Shown here: positions 23,635-34,489 of the stretch, in pieces
How the letters are laid out: every line of letters starts with the position of its first letter
How positions within the stretch are numbered: position 1 is the stretch's first letter
From: Lotus japonicus
Taxonomy: Eukaryota; Streptophyta; Magnoliopsida; Fabales; Fabaceae
Reading direction: 5' to 3'
DNA length: 64,000 bases
NCBI RefSeq assembly: GCF_012489685.1
Contig: NC_080042.1
Location: 58,881,069 to 58,945,068 of the forward strand
Translations under genes and position numbers: made by a program
The notes under the pieces: generated by a model
Databases searched by the model: none
What the model was told of the DNA's origin: nothing
The model's input: the letters and a program-made list of their open reading frames with translations, nothing else

Positions 23635-24773
23635 TGGACTGAGAAAAACCTCCATGAGTACTGGTCTCACATGTTTCGTGGCTTACTTGAAATGAGAGCA
23701 AGATAAGATCTTGAGTCATCAATCATGTTTCATCGTCAGCTAGCTGAGAATCAGAGAGTATAGTCAGAAAGAGGTATGCACCTCATTGCCGTTCTGTACC
23801 TACGGATAAATTCATGTCAAATGTTTCCAGGGAAGCCAAGGAAATCAATTTATTGTTAGAACATTGGTTTAGGCGTTTCGCATATTAGAAAGGATAGCAC
23901 CAGTTTTAAAAGCCTAACCTCAATAGTATAGCTTGAGCGAACAAAGATAAGCAGTAAAATCTCATCCATGATATGTAGTTCTGTAGTTGTAACGGCAAGC
24001 ACCAACAATAATAATTAATTTCCTCGGTGCAAGAAGCAGGCAAAAAGAAAAAATTACCAAATAAAAAAGTTGCAAGGAAAAAAATCTACCACTTCTCCTT
24101 TATCTCCTCTCAATTCTTTCACTCCCTCAATCCACTTCACTGACAATGATTAGGTTAATCAAAACATACACAGATCAATGTTTCACCTCCTATAACATAG
24201 GACACAAATTTTAGATGCAAATTAAGAAAAACGAATAAAATAGAATCACATACAAAGGAGAATCAGAAAAAATAAAAAACAAATTAAAATATTGCAAAAT
24301 TTCATATAGAATATAAAATGGACTCACCATCCATGGCTTCCAAAGAATCTCTTTTGGTGGAATATCTATAAAAAAAACCTGAAGAAAAGAATTTGAAATT
24401 AGCATGGCAAGTGATGAACGAAATTGACCTTGAAGTCAAACATGAGTGAATGAAAGTTAAAGGTAAAGTAAAATAAAATTGAAAAAAACTATAACATATT
24501 ATGCAAGCAAAGGAAGAAAATAATTTGAAACCTCCACCTGCAACCTTCCCAATCAGTCCAAGGCAGCAAATCGGAGGGATGCGATTGCAAGTCGATGGCA
24601 AAGTGGTTCCGTGGAGAGATGAGACGATTTTGTGGGGGTGGTTCCGTTCAGTGGAGAGATGGGATGAGAATTGCATGGAGGAGATGAATTCCATGGAGGA
24701 GATGGTGGAGGTAGGCAGGGTTTTTGGTGATGGGATGTATTATTGATTTAAATCACTTATCACAGATTTTATA

Positions 24774-25250
24774 TTAAGATAAAATCATGAAATAAAAAAT
24801 ATAAATCCTAATCAAATCTAAAATTTAAAAATGTACTAAATAAATATAGATAAAAACTATCAAAATCTAGCAAATCACAATAAAAACTCATAAAATTCGG
24901 AATTAATTAAAAATCTGAAAATTCAATAAAAATACCATAAAAATTAATTAATACTCTAAAAATAAATAATAATATAAATTAAGATAAAATCCAGAAATAA
25001 ACAACATAAATCCTAATCAAATCTAAAATTTAAAAATGTACTAAATAAATATAGATAAAAACTATCAAAATCTAGCAAATCACAATAAAAACTCATAAGA
25101 TCCGAAATTAATTAAAAATCCGAAAATTCAATAAAAATACCATAAAAATTAATTATTACTCTAAAAATAAATCAAAAATAAATTAAGATAAAATCAAGAA
25201 ATAAAAAACCTAAATCCTAATCAAATCTAAAATTTAAAAATGTATTATTT
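24774..25250. repeat. 205-bp tandem repeat near the Helitron 5' end
   Basis: The landmark ttaagataaaatc starts at 24774, 24979 and 25183, giving periods of 205 and 204 bp. There are two full copies and a third partial one, all very AT-rich and without coding potential. The copies are highly similar, so the expansion is recent. Confidence 0.88.
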
Positions 25251-25615
25251 TTATTAAGGAGAAATAAGGTAAGGAAAAATCAGTGCACATGTGGCAAGTG
25301 GGGCCAAGGAGAAAGAGCTTACATGTAAAATATTAGGTGAGAATTAATCTGGGAGCGACACGTCACTAAGTTGGCCTGTGAGAGCGACACGTCATGTTAG
25401 AAGTTGTTCTTTTCTAATATATATTGATTGATATTGATTTGGAAGGAGGAAAGTTTCAAACACATCGGAGTGTTCGTTGTCTGTCGACATAGCATTCGCA
25501 GTTATATTGCAGTTTCTAGTAATATGAGATAAAAAAAAATAGACGCTCCAATTCAACATACTTTTGACTTATGAGAATCACATCCATCACACTCGCATAA
25601 GGATATGAGAAAAAG

Positions 25616-25780
25616 TTTGATGCACCGACGGTGTAAAGTTTTTTTACACCGTCAACCAATCAGATTTCAAGGATGTGAGAAAATCTCTTTTTTCATTTAA
25701 TTTCTTTAATTGACATGTCACATCCTTGAAATCTGATTGGTTGACGGTGAAAAAAAACTTTACACCGTCGGTGCATCAAA
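25616..25780. mobile_element. MITE, 165 bp, about 60-bp TIRs
   Basis: The left arm tttgatgcaccgacggtgta and what follows is mirrored by the right arm ending acaccgtcggtgcatcaaa. The arms run through a shared piece (gtcaaccaatcagatttcaa) and leave a small loop, so the element is almost a complete hairpin. No coding capacity. The superfamily is not certain; Mutator-like is possible. Confidence 0.82.
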
Positions 25781-25883
25781 ATTAAACTCTAGAGATATTG
25801 GCAATCTCGAAACAATAGTTCTCAGTTAAATTTTTTTTAAGTTGTAATCCCAAACATGTTGTAAGCTAACCTTCACCGCGAGT

Positions 25884-25934
25884 TTTTTTTTTTATAAGCC
25901 AAATTATCATTGAAATGCACAAGGGGTGCCACCC
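25884..25934 (-). mobile_element. extremely 5'-truncated retro-insertion (51 bp)
   Basis: A 51-bp piece with a T-run on its left (poly(A) on the minus strand, preceded by a GGCTTAT-type 3' end) is flanked by the 16-bp direct repeat aaccttcaccgcgagt at 25868-25883 and 25935-25950. This is the hallmark of a LINE-type insertion that kept only its last bases. Confidence 0.8.
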
Positions 25935-26589
25935 AACCTTCACCGCGAGTAACTCGGCATGGAAAACATCTCTATTATTAGAACTGCAAGAGGTACTTGA
26001 TACCCATCTCTCATCTGATCACGCATAACAGCTTCACACCCCATTCAACTTCAGTTAGAAATCCAAGTGCCATCTGTCATTACTAAAATTGCTCATTGTT
26101 TTCTTTCAAAAACAAGAGAATTTATTCATGAAAAGGAAGGTTCACAATCTACAAAAGAGCCCCCAATATTTACTCGGATTTAAACACCCAAGTCCAAACA
26201 TATTGAGACCCCACGAGTCTTCATTTCTTTCTGCAGACCACATCAAATGATATATGAATTTTCTATTATCTCTTCATTTCTTCCTCCTTCTAATTTCAAC
26301 TGGATTGTATATTGGAAAAAAAAATGTTGTTTTTGCTGACCTTGATCATTCACTTGCTCCTCTTATTGATTGGCTTTGAATTTCTCATTCCAAAAGTTAC
26401 TCTTTAAGGAATGTGTAGTTATCGCATTAGCTTGAGGATATGAAAATTGGGTCAAGCTTGCCAATTATTAAGACTTCACCTAGTTTTTGTTGGATATGTT
26501 GATGAGGAACCCAAACGAATGAAGAAGGATTAGAATAACAAGCTGAGTCGTGAATTAGATTCACTGTCCTTGAGAGTTTTATTTAGATG

Positions 26590-27141
26590 TAGGGATGACA
26601 ATTTTGCCCAAACACATGGGTACCGGTCCGAACCCAATCCGATTTAACAGACAAAATCCGAGTTGGCTGGATTTGGGTTTGGGTTTTACCCGTTACTATA
26701 GCAGTTTATGAGTTTGAGTTTGGTATTAGTTAAATCCGTGCACATACCCGCCTGAACCCGAACCCAAAGATACCTGAAACATAAAATTACAAGAAAGCCC
26801 TCATACAAATATATAAACTTTGTTCCTAGTGTTTGATGATTAATTGTACTTTTGTATGTTTGAGAAAGTAAACTCTAAACTATCGTTGTCTCACTTTGGT
26901 GATGAATGAAGATGATGAATAGTATTTATTTATTTTTTCTTTCTATGAATTTACTTTTTTAATGAAAGTAGGATCTAGATCGGGTTCCGGGACGGGTTGC
27001 TATTTAACTTAAGTAATGGGTTTGAGTTTGGATTTTATGTAAACATGGGTTTGGGGATTTCATTTTATCGTCCATAAGAGTTTGTGTTTGAGTTTGGTAA
27101 TTGTAAAACCCGTTTCCGATCCTACCCGTTGTCATCCCTAT
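26590..27141. mobile_element. hAT-like non-autonomous element, 552 bp
   Basis: Ends are tagggatgacaa and its inverse ttgtcatcccta. The flanking 8-mers tttagatg (26582-26589) and tttgggtg (27142-27149) match at 6 of 8 positions, consistent with an aged hAT target duplication. The interior is rich in gggtttgggtt-like motifs and carries no transposase. Confidence 0.75.
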
Positions 27142-27447
27142 TTGGGTGACATCTCAAACACTCTCCCAAAATTAAATAGCTCCTTCTGAGCCCATGTGAC
27201 ATGTGCGCAAAGGGTCAGGGGTCAAATCCTCTGTTTTGCACTATGTTGGGCCAAGGCCCAATCTCATGTGCATGAGGGCCTACACCTTACTAAGTTCTTT
27301 AACACTTTCAAGTTAACTTCTGTATTAGCCTTTGAAATGTTCCCTACATGAACAATGTGGGACTTTTGAAATACACAATTTTCCAACAGTTTTAAGTCAA
27401 GATTGCATCAAGTGTCTCAATTACCATGACTCCTCTCTGGCATTATA
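27142..27447. other. intergenic
   Basis: No gene seen. It ends at the A that flanks the Helitron 5' terminus. Confidence 0.4.
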
Positions 27448-29527
27448 TCTATATACTATTAAAAAGAACATTATCCAAAACAATTATACACATGACATTT
27501 CAAGAATCAATTTCATCTCATCCCTCTCTCTGACTGACAAGTGTCACAGCCAGAGCAACTCACACAAATTAATTATTTGCACAGAATTCCCTATAATTTT
27601 GTTTGTTTGTCCCCCATTAAATGAAGAAATTATAAATAAAGTTAATAACGTAATGTTTGAAATTTTGTTTGTTTAAATTAAAATATACAGGGATCCGAAA
27701 ATGTTAATAACGTTATATTTTAATTTAAGTTAATATACACAACCTCAATATATATATAAGGTTTATTATATTATGGTTCAAGGTTTATTTTAATAGTAGT
27801 CAAGGTTTTTTATATTGAAGGTTTATTAATAAATTACGGTTTAATTGAAATGCAAGATATATATTGAGGTTGTGTAATTTTATATACTTACAAACATTTT
27901 TTACTAGTCAATTTAAAAAGAAAATTGAAGACATCGTACAAAGATCAGGTAATGCACGTATTTCAAAAGCCACGTAATTAAGGAAATTATAAAATAAATT
28001 TTATTTTTAATTTCCTTCAATTTCCTTACCTAAACAATTTAACCATAGTAATTTGTAGTCAACTTATAAAAGATCTAATACATGTTGTATGGAATAAAAG
28101 CTGTATTCGTTTTTCTTTTTAAAAAACTCATTTAAAACAAATAATTACATTTTAATGCAGGAATTATTTCGTTTTTCCAGTCAATTATTGCTATATACGT
28201 TTTTTATAAAATAAAACCCATGTTAAATAATTAATTAGATTTTAATGCATTGATTATTTATTTTAAAAAATTAATATTCAAAATTAATTCATTAATTCCT
28301 TCAATTTCCTTATATAAACTAATTAATGACGTAAATCAGTGCAAATATGTTTTGAAATAATTTCCTTTTTTAAAATGAAGAAAAAAATGTTTTAAATAAC
28401 ACATTACTTATTAAATTCATTAGCTATCTATTTAAGGAAATTACTATTCGAAAGTAATTATTTATTTCCTTCAAATTCCTTATATAACCCACTTAATGGC
28501 ATATTCGTTTTAATATTTAAAAAACCTCATTTGAAATAATTTATTACATTCTAATGCAATGACAATTTGTTTAAGGAAATTCTTTTTCGAATCTCATTGA
28601 TTAATTCTAAACAGTTTAATTATAATCGTTGATTACCATCACTTAATTTAAATATGTATCATTGACAATTTTCAACATTTAATTCGAAAATATATTTAAA
28701 AAAATCATAATACAACATTTAATACTAATTACTATTTAAAAAAGAGAAAACGATGATTTCCTTATTTAAACCAAATTGAATTGAATTAAAAGAATTTTAC
28801 TACACATCAATCCTAGGCCAAATTTCAAATAATAATGCAATTAATTCTGAGGCAAAATTACGTTATTAATTTTATTTATAATTAATGGTTTCCAATTTTA
28901 AAGCAATAATTTAGGTGATTAATGATTCTAAAATAGTAATTAGTCCAAGTAAGTTTTATTTCCCTAATTAAAAAGTCATTAATTTTCGAAAAAGTCAAAA
29001 TAATTAAATATAATATGCGTGTCTTGTTACTTTATAAAGTTGAATATATGTTTGTATAATCATTAAATAGAAATACGGTTGTATGTACTATACACTTTGA
29101 TTTTTTGGGTGCCAAATAAAACTGTTTTTGAATTAAAAATACATATTCTATTTGGGAATGAAATATTCTTGACAACTTTAGTCATCATTAACCCTAATTT
29201 GAACTGTACATACCCCCTTATGTTACATTTCTCCTCCATCATTCCATCCATTTTCCAGCACTTGATATATATGAAATTAACCTTTCTTCTGATGGCTTCA
29301 AGAATCGACGATCTTGCCAAAATCGATGCCTCCAAAGAGACCTGGACAACTGTTGCGAAAGTCAATCGTCTATGGCTAAGTCCGAGCTTATATGGCTCAA
29401 AGCTACCCTTTTCAATGGACATGATTCTTATGGATGACAAGGTATATTCTCTGTTATACAGCTATTTTACAGATATATCTACACAATAAACTTAATCGTC
29501 GTGCAACGCACGAGTGAAAAACACTAG
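27448..29527 (+). mobile_element. non-autonomous Helitron, 2,080 bp, with RPA exon
   Basis: The 5' end TCTATATACTATTAAAAAG follows an A at 27447. The 3' end has a hairpin (CGTGC-AAC-GCACG) then agtgaaaaacaCTAG, followed by T at 29528. Insertion between A and T without target duplication is the Helitron rule. The 3' terminal string is nearly the same as that of the Helitron at 21029, so both belong to related families. It lacks Rep/helicase but carries an RPA-like exon close to its 3' end; the rest is AT-rich and non-coding. Confidence 0.85.
29292..29441 (+). pseudogene. RPA70-like first exon carried by a Helitron
   Basis: Fifty codons starting MASRIDDLAKIDASKETW, then VAKVNRLW and LPFSMDMILMDDK, ending at a GT donor (29442-29443). 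This matches the N-terminal OB-fold start of the plant replication-protein-A large-subunit-like (DUF223-type) genes; the KETW and RLW positions are the usual landmarks. RPA binds single-stranded DNA, and plant Helitrons often carry such genes. No further exon is found before the Helitron terminus 86 bases later, so it is a captured fragment, not a working gene. Confidence 0.75.
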
Positions 29528-29776
29528 TATCATTTAATGCATTCATTGTGTTTCTGTTTCCCGTCATTGTCTTAACTATTGTATTGTAGATTGTGTAGGC
29601 TTGCAACCGCTCATTAAGAAACTGGTGTAAGTATCTTCTTAGAAGCTCCATGTATCCCTCCCAATTCCCAAACATCATAATAAGCTTGGAAGGTGAAAAG
29701 TATTTATTCACAAAATTATGTTTGAATAAGAGGTCTCACAAATCACTACGATACCCAATAAAAAGTACGGGTAGGT
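29528..29776. other. intergenic, unassigned
   Basis: A minus-strand open frame of about 85 codons (29711-29454) crosses the Helitron end. I recognise no family in it. Confidence 0.3.
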
Positions 29777-30239
29777 AGGGCGTATCCAGGATTTTTTTGT
29801 TGGGGCGAGATATAAGACCAAGAAAATTTTTATTGAATATTATATAAACTTTAAATACAACTCTTCGTTTTTTCATAGTACTAAATTTATCTATTATGGT
29901 ATCAACAGCGATTTTTTTCAGCAATTTTTCTCTCGATATATACAATTAATAAATTTCTGAGAAGATCATCTTCAATTTTGTTTCGAAGCCGAGTCGTAAC
30001 AACTTTCATTGCAGAAAAAGATCGCTTTGTAGGTGCTGTTGAAACATGGAGTGTTTTAAATAATGAAGTTTTGTAATAACTGAGGGAGTTCACTAAAATT
30101 CTACAACATCAACAGTTTTTTTGGGGGCAGGACTATGACTACAAAAAAATTCTATATACGAATACCTATAATGGTGAAAAAAAAATAAAAATTCTTGGGG
30201 AAAATGACCCCTGCCAGCCCCTCTCTAGATACGCCTCTG
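29777..30239 (-). mobile_element. hAT remnant with transposase C-terminus
   Basis: The ends resemble inverted repeats (ggcgtatccagg at the left, ctagatacgcctctg at the right), and gtaggtag occurs on both sides. On the minus strand 30093-29830 reads APTKRSFSAMKVVTTRLRNK and LLIVYIERKIAEK, then MKKRRVVF. This is the hAT-dimerisation end of TTF-zinc-finger-type transposases. Only this C-terminal piece is left. Confidence 0.7.
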
Positions 30240-30989
30240 TAGGTAGGCGTAGAATGAGTGGAAGAAACGATTTGCTGCATGTGTTAGATGGCTAAAGGGT
30301 GTGGGATTTTGAATTAAAAAAAAACATCGCATATAAGTTTTATTTGGTTACAATTAGGCTGCCATTGTTAAAAGTTTAGGCTTCTTTGTACCAAAGTTTA
30401 GGCAGCCATTGTTCATGGTTATGCTTCAATCTCTTTTGTTATAGTTTGATTTTTTTTTAGTAATTTTATGATGGAGTAGAAGGTTTTTTTTTTTTTTTTT
30501 TTGAAATGGATGGAGTAGATGTTAACCGTTCTGGACTTAATTCTCCATTCCTTAATGAATCAATTTTCTCTGTTAAAATCAGAACATTTAGAGGTCATTT
30601 CCTGAAATGTGAATGAGACACCATACAAATTTTAACCATACATCAATGTGCCAAGAAACATAAATCTAAACCAGAGTGGTATTAGAAATCCATTTTTCCT
30701 TCCTATAGATTGATGTAGATTGTGTAATTACTGGATCATTGAAATCTAACTTGCTCAACTATGTTGGAAAGTTAGTAATAAATTTATACTAGTACATAAG
30801 AATAAACGAAGTGTTGATTCAACATGCATCAGGAATACTTAATTGCTGCAAACATAGCAAATTAGCAAGTTCAAATTTTGCACCAATGAAACAATTTGGC
30901 CCTTCTAATAGAAATAGAAAAAAAAAAGGATAGAACAAAGTACTGCATAAAGAAAAATCAAGCATGATGATAAATTAATAAGGTTGTGC
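30240..30989. other. intergenic
   Basis: Long T-run at about 30486-30504 (possible tail of a decayed minus-strand retro-insertion). No gene seen. Confidence 0.35.
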
Positions 30990-31218
30990 AAAAACAAATC
31001 ACATTGCATATGCAAAAGCCAGACTATCTCAATGAAATCACTTTTACCTGTTTCAAATTTGCTAAGAAGAAACTAATTAACCTTGTATCAACTCTCATAA
31101 GCCTTGATCCCAACTATATATTCAAGCAAGGGGATCTTAAAAAAATTGAGAAAATTATAGAAACTACAAATTAACCACCTTCAAATCATAGAAAATGGAG
31201 ATGAAACTATAGAATATA

Positions 31219-32469
31219 GGCTTAAATAAGTTTTTCGTCCCTAACCTTTCCATAATACCTGGTTTTCGTCCCTTGCCGGAGCAAAGGTGGGGTTTAGTCC
31301 CTAACCTTTGCCAAAACGTTTGGTTTTGGTCCCTCCGGAGCTCTGGGTCAACGCCGGAGCTCCGGTGGCCCATGTGGCATGGCCACGTCACTTTAATGAG
31401 CCCAGCTGGAATTTATTTTTATTTTTCATTTAAATTATAATTTTTATAATTTCATAACTTAATTAAATAAAAACATTAAACAGGGAAATTCATAAGCATA
31501 AAAATCTTTGCAGATCCAAACCACCTCCATCTTCATTGCTTCTGTTGTTACCTTTCCCTGTCAAAATCAAACCCATTCCCTTTGAATATTCACATTACCT
31601 AGAATCCAATCCCACAAACCAAGATGACAGCAACCCAAACAAAACACAAACACGCACATGATGTCCAGTAAGGCAAAGAGGAAAAGAAAAAGAAAAAAAT
31701 GCACACGCAGGTGCCTTTGAGAAAACTGCAACAAATCCCCATCTTCTGCAGCTTAATTGCTGCCCCATCGAAGAAGCTAAGTGAAAAAGGATCGATAGAG
31801 GGAGAACGAAGAAAAGGACGGTGGAGGAAGACATGTATTGGATCCGGCGAATCATCAAGTTGGAGCCACGAAGCACCGCTCCACTTCGCCGTCACACGAC
31901 CTCTGCAACCAAGTTCACACCAATCGTTCTCCTTGTTGTGCATCTATGACCCTTTCCCCTCTCCATCTATGACCCAAACCAAAAAAGGATCGAGAAAGGG
32001 GGTGTGGGTTTGGTTTTGTTTTGTAGTTGTGTGGGAAACAACAAAGTTGAATCAACCAAACTTGAATCAATCCATGGAGGTGTGGGGTTTTTGTTTTCTG
32101 GGTTTATGCCTCTGGGATTTGAAAAGCTAAATGTGTTTCTGCCTTTCTGGGTTTGAGATTTTGTATTCTAGGGTTGAGGATGATATGATGTTGATAAGAT
32201 GAAGATTTAATTTAGGATTTAATTTAGAAAAAAGGTTTTAATTATGTGTTTTTTTTATATTTTAAATAAAAATAAATTCCAGCTGGGCTCATTAAAGTGA
32301 CGTGGCCATGCCACATGGGCCACCTGAGCTCCGGCGTTGACCCAGAGCACCGGAGGGACCAAAACCAAACGTTTTGACAAAGGTTAGGGACTAAACCCCA
32401 CCTTTGCTCCGGCGAGGGACGAAAACCAGGTATTATGGAAAGGTTAGGGACGAAAAACTTATTTAAGCC
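31219..32469. mobile_element. non-autonomous MULE, 1,251 bp, about 215-bp TIRs
   Basis: Long inverted repeats start ggcttaaataagtttttcgt and run inward through gtccctaacctttccataat to the ccagctggaatttattttta region. The mirror copy ends at 32469. The 9-bp direct repeat tagaatata flanks both ends (31210-31218 and 32470-32478), the target-duplication length of Mutator-like elements. The interior (31430-32230) is not repeated, is less AT-rich than the surroundings and has open frames on both strands, so a captured host fragment (Pack-MULE) is possible. I recognise no domain. Confidence 0.88.
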
Positions 32470-33077
32470 TAGAATATATACCAATTCGAAGATCTTAATT
32501 AGTTGTGTCTGTAAACAAAATTACTCTAATAAAAAAGTACCAAAACCATTGTTCTCCTAATTGAAGTATCAGATTAGCTAAATCAAAATTTCGCACTCTG
32601 TAAAAGTTGAACTAATACCATATATATTGCATGTTCAAACAAACATCTTCCTACACTCTTAGAACAAGCTCTAGGCCAAGGTGTGTGTGTGCTACGTTAT
32701 GTATAGGTTGCTAACGTAATCACTTATTTTTAAGGAGTAGGTTAGCAAATTAAATCAAGAAATTTGTTAATCTACTCACAAATGTATAGAGAGCACCCAA
32801 AGGGGGCCAATTACCATGGTAAAATGTAGTTGTTTTAATCCCTCATCGAGAGTTCGATTCAACTAAATGTTATATTTTTGTGCATGTGCTGCTTCTTTTT
32901 TAGAGAGAACTTAGACCTACCGATCATGGAGGTTCAAATTAATCACCATTTAAAGTACTATATATCAAATTTACAATAAACCATCCTCAATAAAGAACAA
33001 GTTCAACTAATTTGAAAATTAAGACAAGGTTCATATTCTTGAACCTGTACTAGGAAGAAATTAAGAAACTACTTGTA

Positions 33078-33210
33078 ATAGGGGAAGGATAGCTCACTTG
33101 GAGAGTTTAAGGGAAATGAAGGGATTTGCAGAGTGAAGGGTCAGAGTTCAAACTCTGGTGAAAAAACTAATTTACTAACAGATAACAACTAACATTTGCC
33201 TAAAAAAAAC
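33078..33210 (+). mobile_element. tRNA-derived SINE
   Basis: Has a box A-like ggatagctcacttgg and a box B-like gtcagagttcaaactctgg, then a tail ending in ctaaaaaaaac. The flanks actacttgta (33068-33077) and attgcttgta (33211-33220) are a 10-bp target duplication with two mismatches. The paralogous F-box flank at 53100-53125 lacks it. It is not a functional tRNA: there is no proper acceptor stem. Confidence 0.7.
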
Positions 33211-33246
33211 ATTGCTTGTATTGTATCTACCAAATCTAGTTTGTTA

Positions 33247-33500
33247 TCATTTAATGGAAAACTTACAAGTTGCAGATCTCCTGGTGCATGAGGATAGTTT
33301 TCTATCATCTTAAACTTTTCCTGATCATTTAGATCGATACCAATGCATATTGTCATACTCTCTAAAGATCTTCCATTTTGCATAATATATCTTGCAAATA
33401 GAGACTTGCCTTTGGCGCCGCTATAGTGATTAATTGATATAACATCTTTTTAGGCATAAAAGAGTACATCGGGGAACATATGGCAGATATTGCCAATGTC
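33247..33500 (-). pseudogene. FBD-domain relic of an F-box gene
   Basis: The minus strand reads FARYIMQNGRSLESMTIC, IDLNDQEKFKMIEN, then needs a frame change to give SCTRRSATCKFSIK and the stop at 33249-33247. This corresponds to exon 3 of the intact genes. A stop is present upstream, and exon 2 and most of exon 1 are replaced by the foldback element (33526-34454). Confidence 0.8.
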
Positions 33501-33525
33501 CTACTTCTTTTTCTGTGAGCCCACT

Positions 33526-34454
33526 TGTTATATCATTTCATGGGATTTTAGTTTTATTAATGTAAGTGTCACTAGACAGTCAATTCATATCATATGAAGC
33601 ACCATTGACAAAAAAAATGAAAAGCTTTAACCCTAGGTTACTAAGTGTGTTTGCAAACACTTTTATCCAAGTTCGTTCACTTTCCAATGTCACATTTGTG
33701 AGACACAACAAATTGACGAATTAAACAGCATAGGTTGAAAAATAGTATTCTGTGAATTACCCTATGTCAACAAAAATTAAGATAAACAAGAAAAAAAGGT
33801 TGGCTGTGGGAAATGTTTGTTTTTTGTTCTTACAGTAAAAGTTGGCACTTAATGGGCTTTCCCCTATTATCCAACGTGCCAGACCCAGTGTTATTTTGAA
33901 ATAAAACCCCTAGCTTTTCACAATCATTTTCCTTTATAAAAAAATAAATTCCTCGGTTAATGATATTGGCCAGACCCAGAGGAACTTATTTTTTTATAAA
34001 AGAAAATGATTGTGAAAAACTAAGAGTTTTATTTCAAAATAACACAGGGTTTGGCACATTGGATAATGGGGGAAAGTCCATTAACTGCTAACTTTTACTG
34101 TAAGAACAAAAAATGTCTTTCCTAAGTGTTTATCAGCCAACCTTTTTTTTCTTGTTTATCTTAGTTTTTTGTTGACGTAGGGTAATTCACAGAATACTTA
34201 TTTTTCAACTTATGCCTTTTAATTCATCAATTTGTTCTATCTCACAATCGTAACATTGGAAAGTGAACCAACTTGAATAAAAGTGTTTGCAAACACGCTC
34301 AGTAACCTAGGTTTTAAGTTTTTTATTTTTTGTCAATGGTGCTTCAATTGATATGAAATGACTATCCAATGACACTTACCTTTTTTGTTTTTTGTTTTTT
34401 GGTCAAAATGACACTTACCTTGATAAAACTAAAATCCCAAGAAATGATATAACA
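33526..34454. mobile_element. foldback element: 929-bp near-complete palindrome
   Basis: The left arm starts tgttatatcatttcatggga. The right arm ends aaaatcccaagaaatgatat plus aaca. The two arms, each about 430 bp, are closely matched throughout (for example ttgcaaacacttttatccaa against ttgaataaaagtgtttgcaa), with only a short loop near 33965-33990. No protein is encoded. Related arms lie at 48444-49160 and 49513-50078. Transcription through it would make a long hairpin RNA. Confidence 0.85.
34383..34406 (-). mobile_element. 24-bp T-rich insert between 15-bp direct repeats
   Basis: In the right arm of the foldback element, aatgacacttacctt occurs at 34368-34382 and 34407-34421 around ttttgttttttgttttttgg plus tcaa. 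The left arm has the site once. It is best read as a tail-only retro-insertion; replication slippage is the alternative. Confidence 0.6.
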
Positions 34455-34489
34455 CTGCAAATTAGATTCCATCATTGACATAGTCTGGC

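Larger units (their letters stand above)
21029..25433 (-). mobile_element. non-autonomous Helitron, about 4.4 kb
   Basis: On the minus strand the 3' end is a short hairpin (CCCGTGC-AAC-GCGCGGG) followed by TAAAAAACACTAG at 21029, flanked by T: the Helitron signature of stem-loop, spacer and CTRR. The 5' end lies at 25427-25437, beginning TCAATATATATTAG and followed by GACGTGTCGCTC-type sequence usual near plant Helitron starts; three TC candidates leave the exact base open. No Rep/helicase gene is present. The interior has no gene I recognise, but it holds direct repeats. Confidence 0.7.
25440..26090 (-). pseudogene. RNase H-like (RVT_3) relic, interrupted by two insertions
   Basis: The minus strand shows pieces of the RNase H-like domain seen at the end of plant non-LTR retrotransposons and in related host genes. 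An upstream piece (26060-25950) contains a DGTW start and FHAELLAVK. A downstream piece (25560-25450) contains FLSHITRNCNITANAMS, matching the conserved N-x-x-A-D-x-L-A end in degraded form. Between them are a MITE (25616-25780) and a very small retro-insertion (25884-25934). Stops are frequent. Confidence 0.55.
30990..33246. repeat. copy of the F-box 3' flank, carrying MULE and SINE
   Basis: Matches the sequence downstream of the first F-box gene (4030-5395) on both sides of the MULE at 31219-32469, and again on both sides of the SINE at 33078-33210. It is the 3' flank of the F-box relic at 33247-34790. Confidence 0.7.

Noticed and set aside
31699..32130. 143-codon plus-strand frame in the MULE
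   Set aside because: No recognisable domain, and an equally long frame on the other strand; kept only as a possible captured sequence.
31219..32469. Reading the long inverted repeats as an LTR element
   Set aside because: The repeats are inverted, not direct, and the duplication is 9 bp, which fits a MULE.
33078..33210. Possible tRNA gene
   Set aside because: Box A and B-like motifs are present but there is no acceptor stem or anticodon arm, and there is an A-rich tail with target duplication; it is a SINE.
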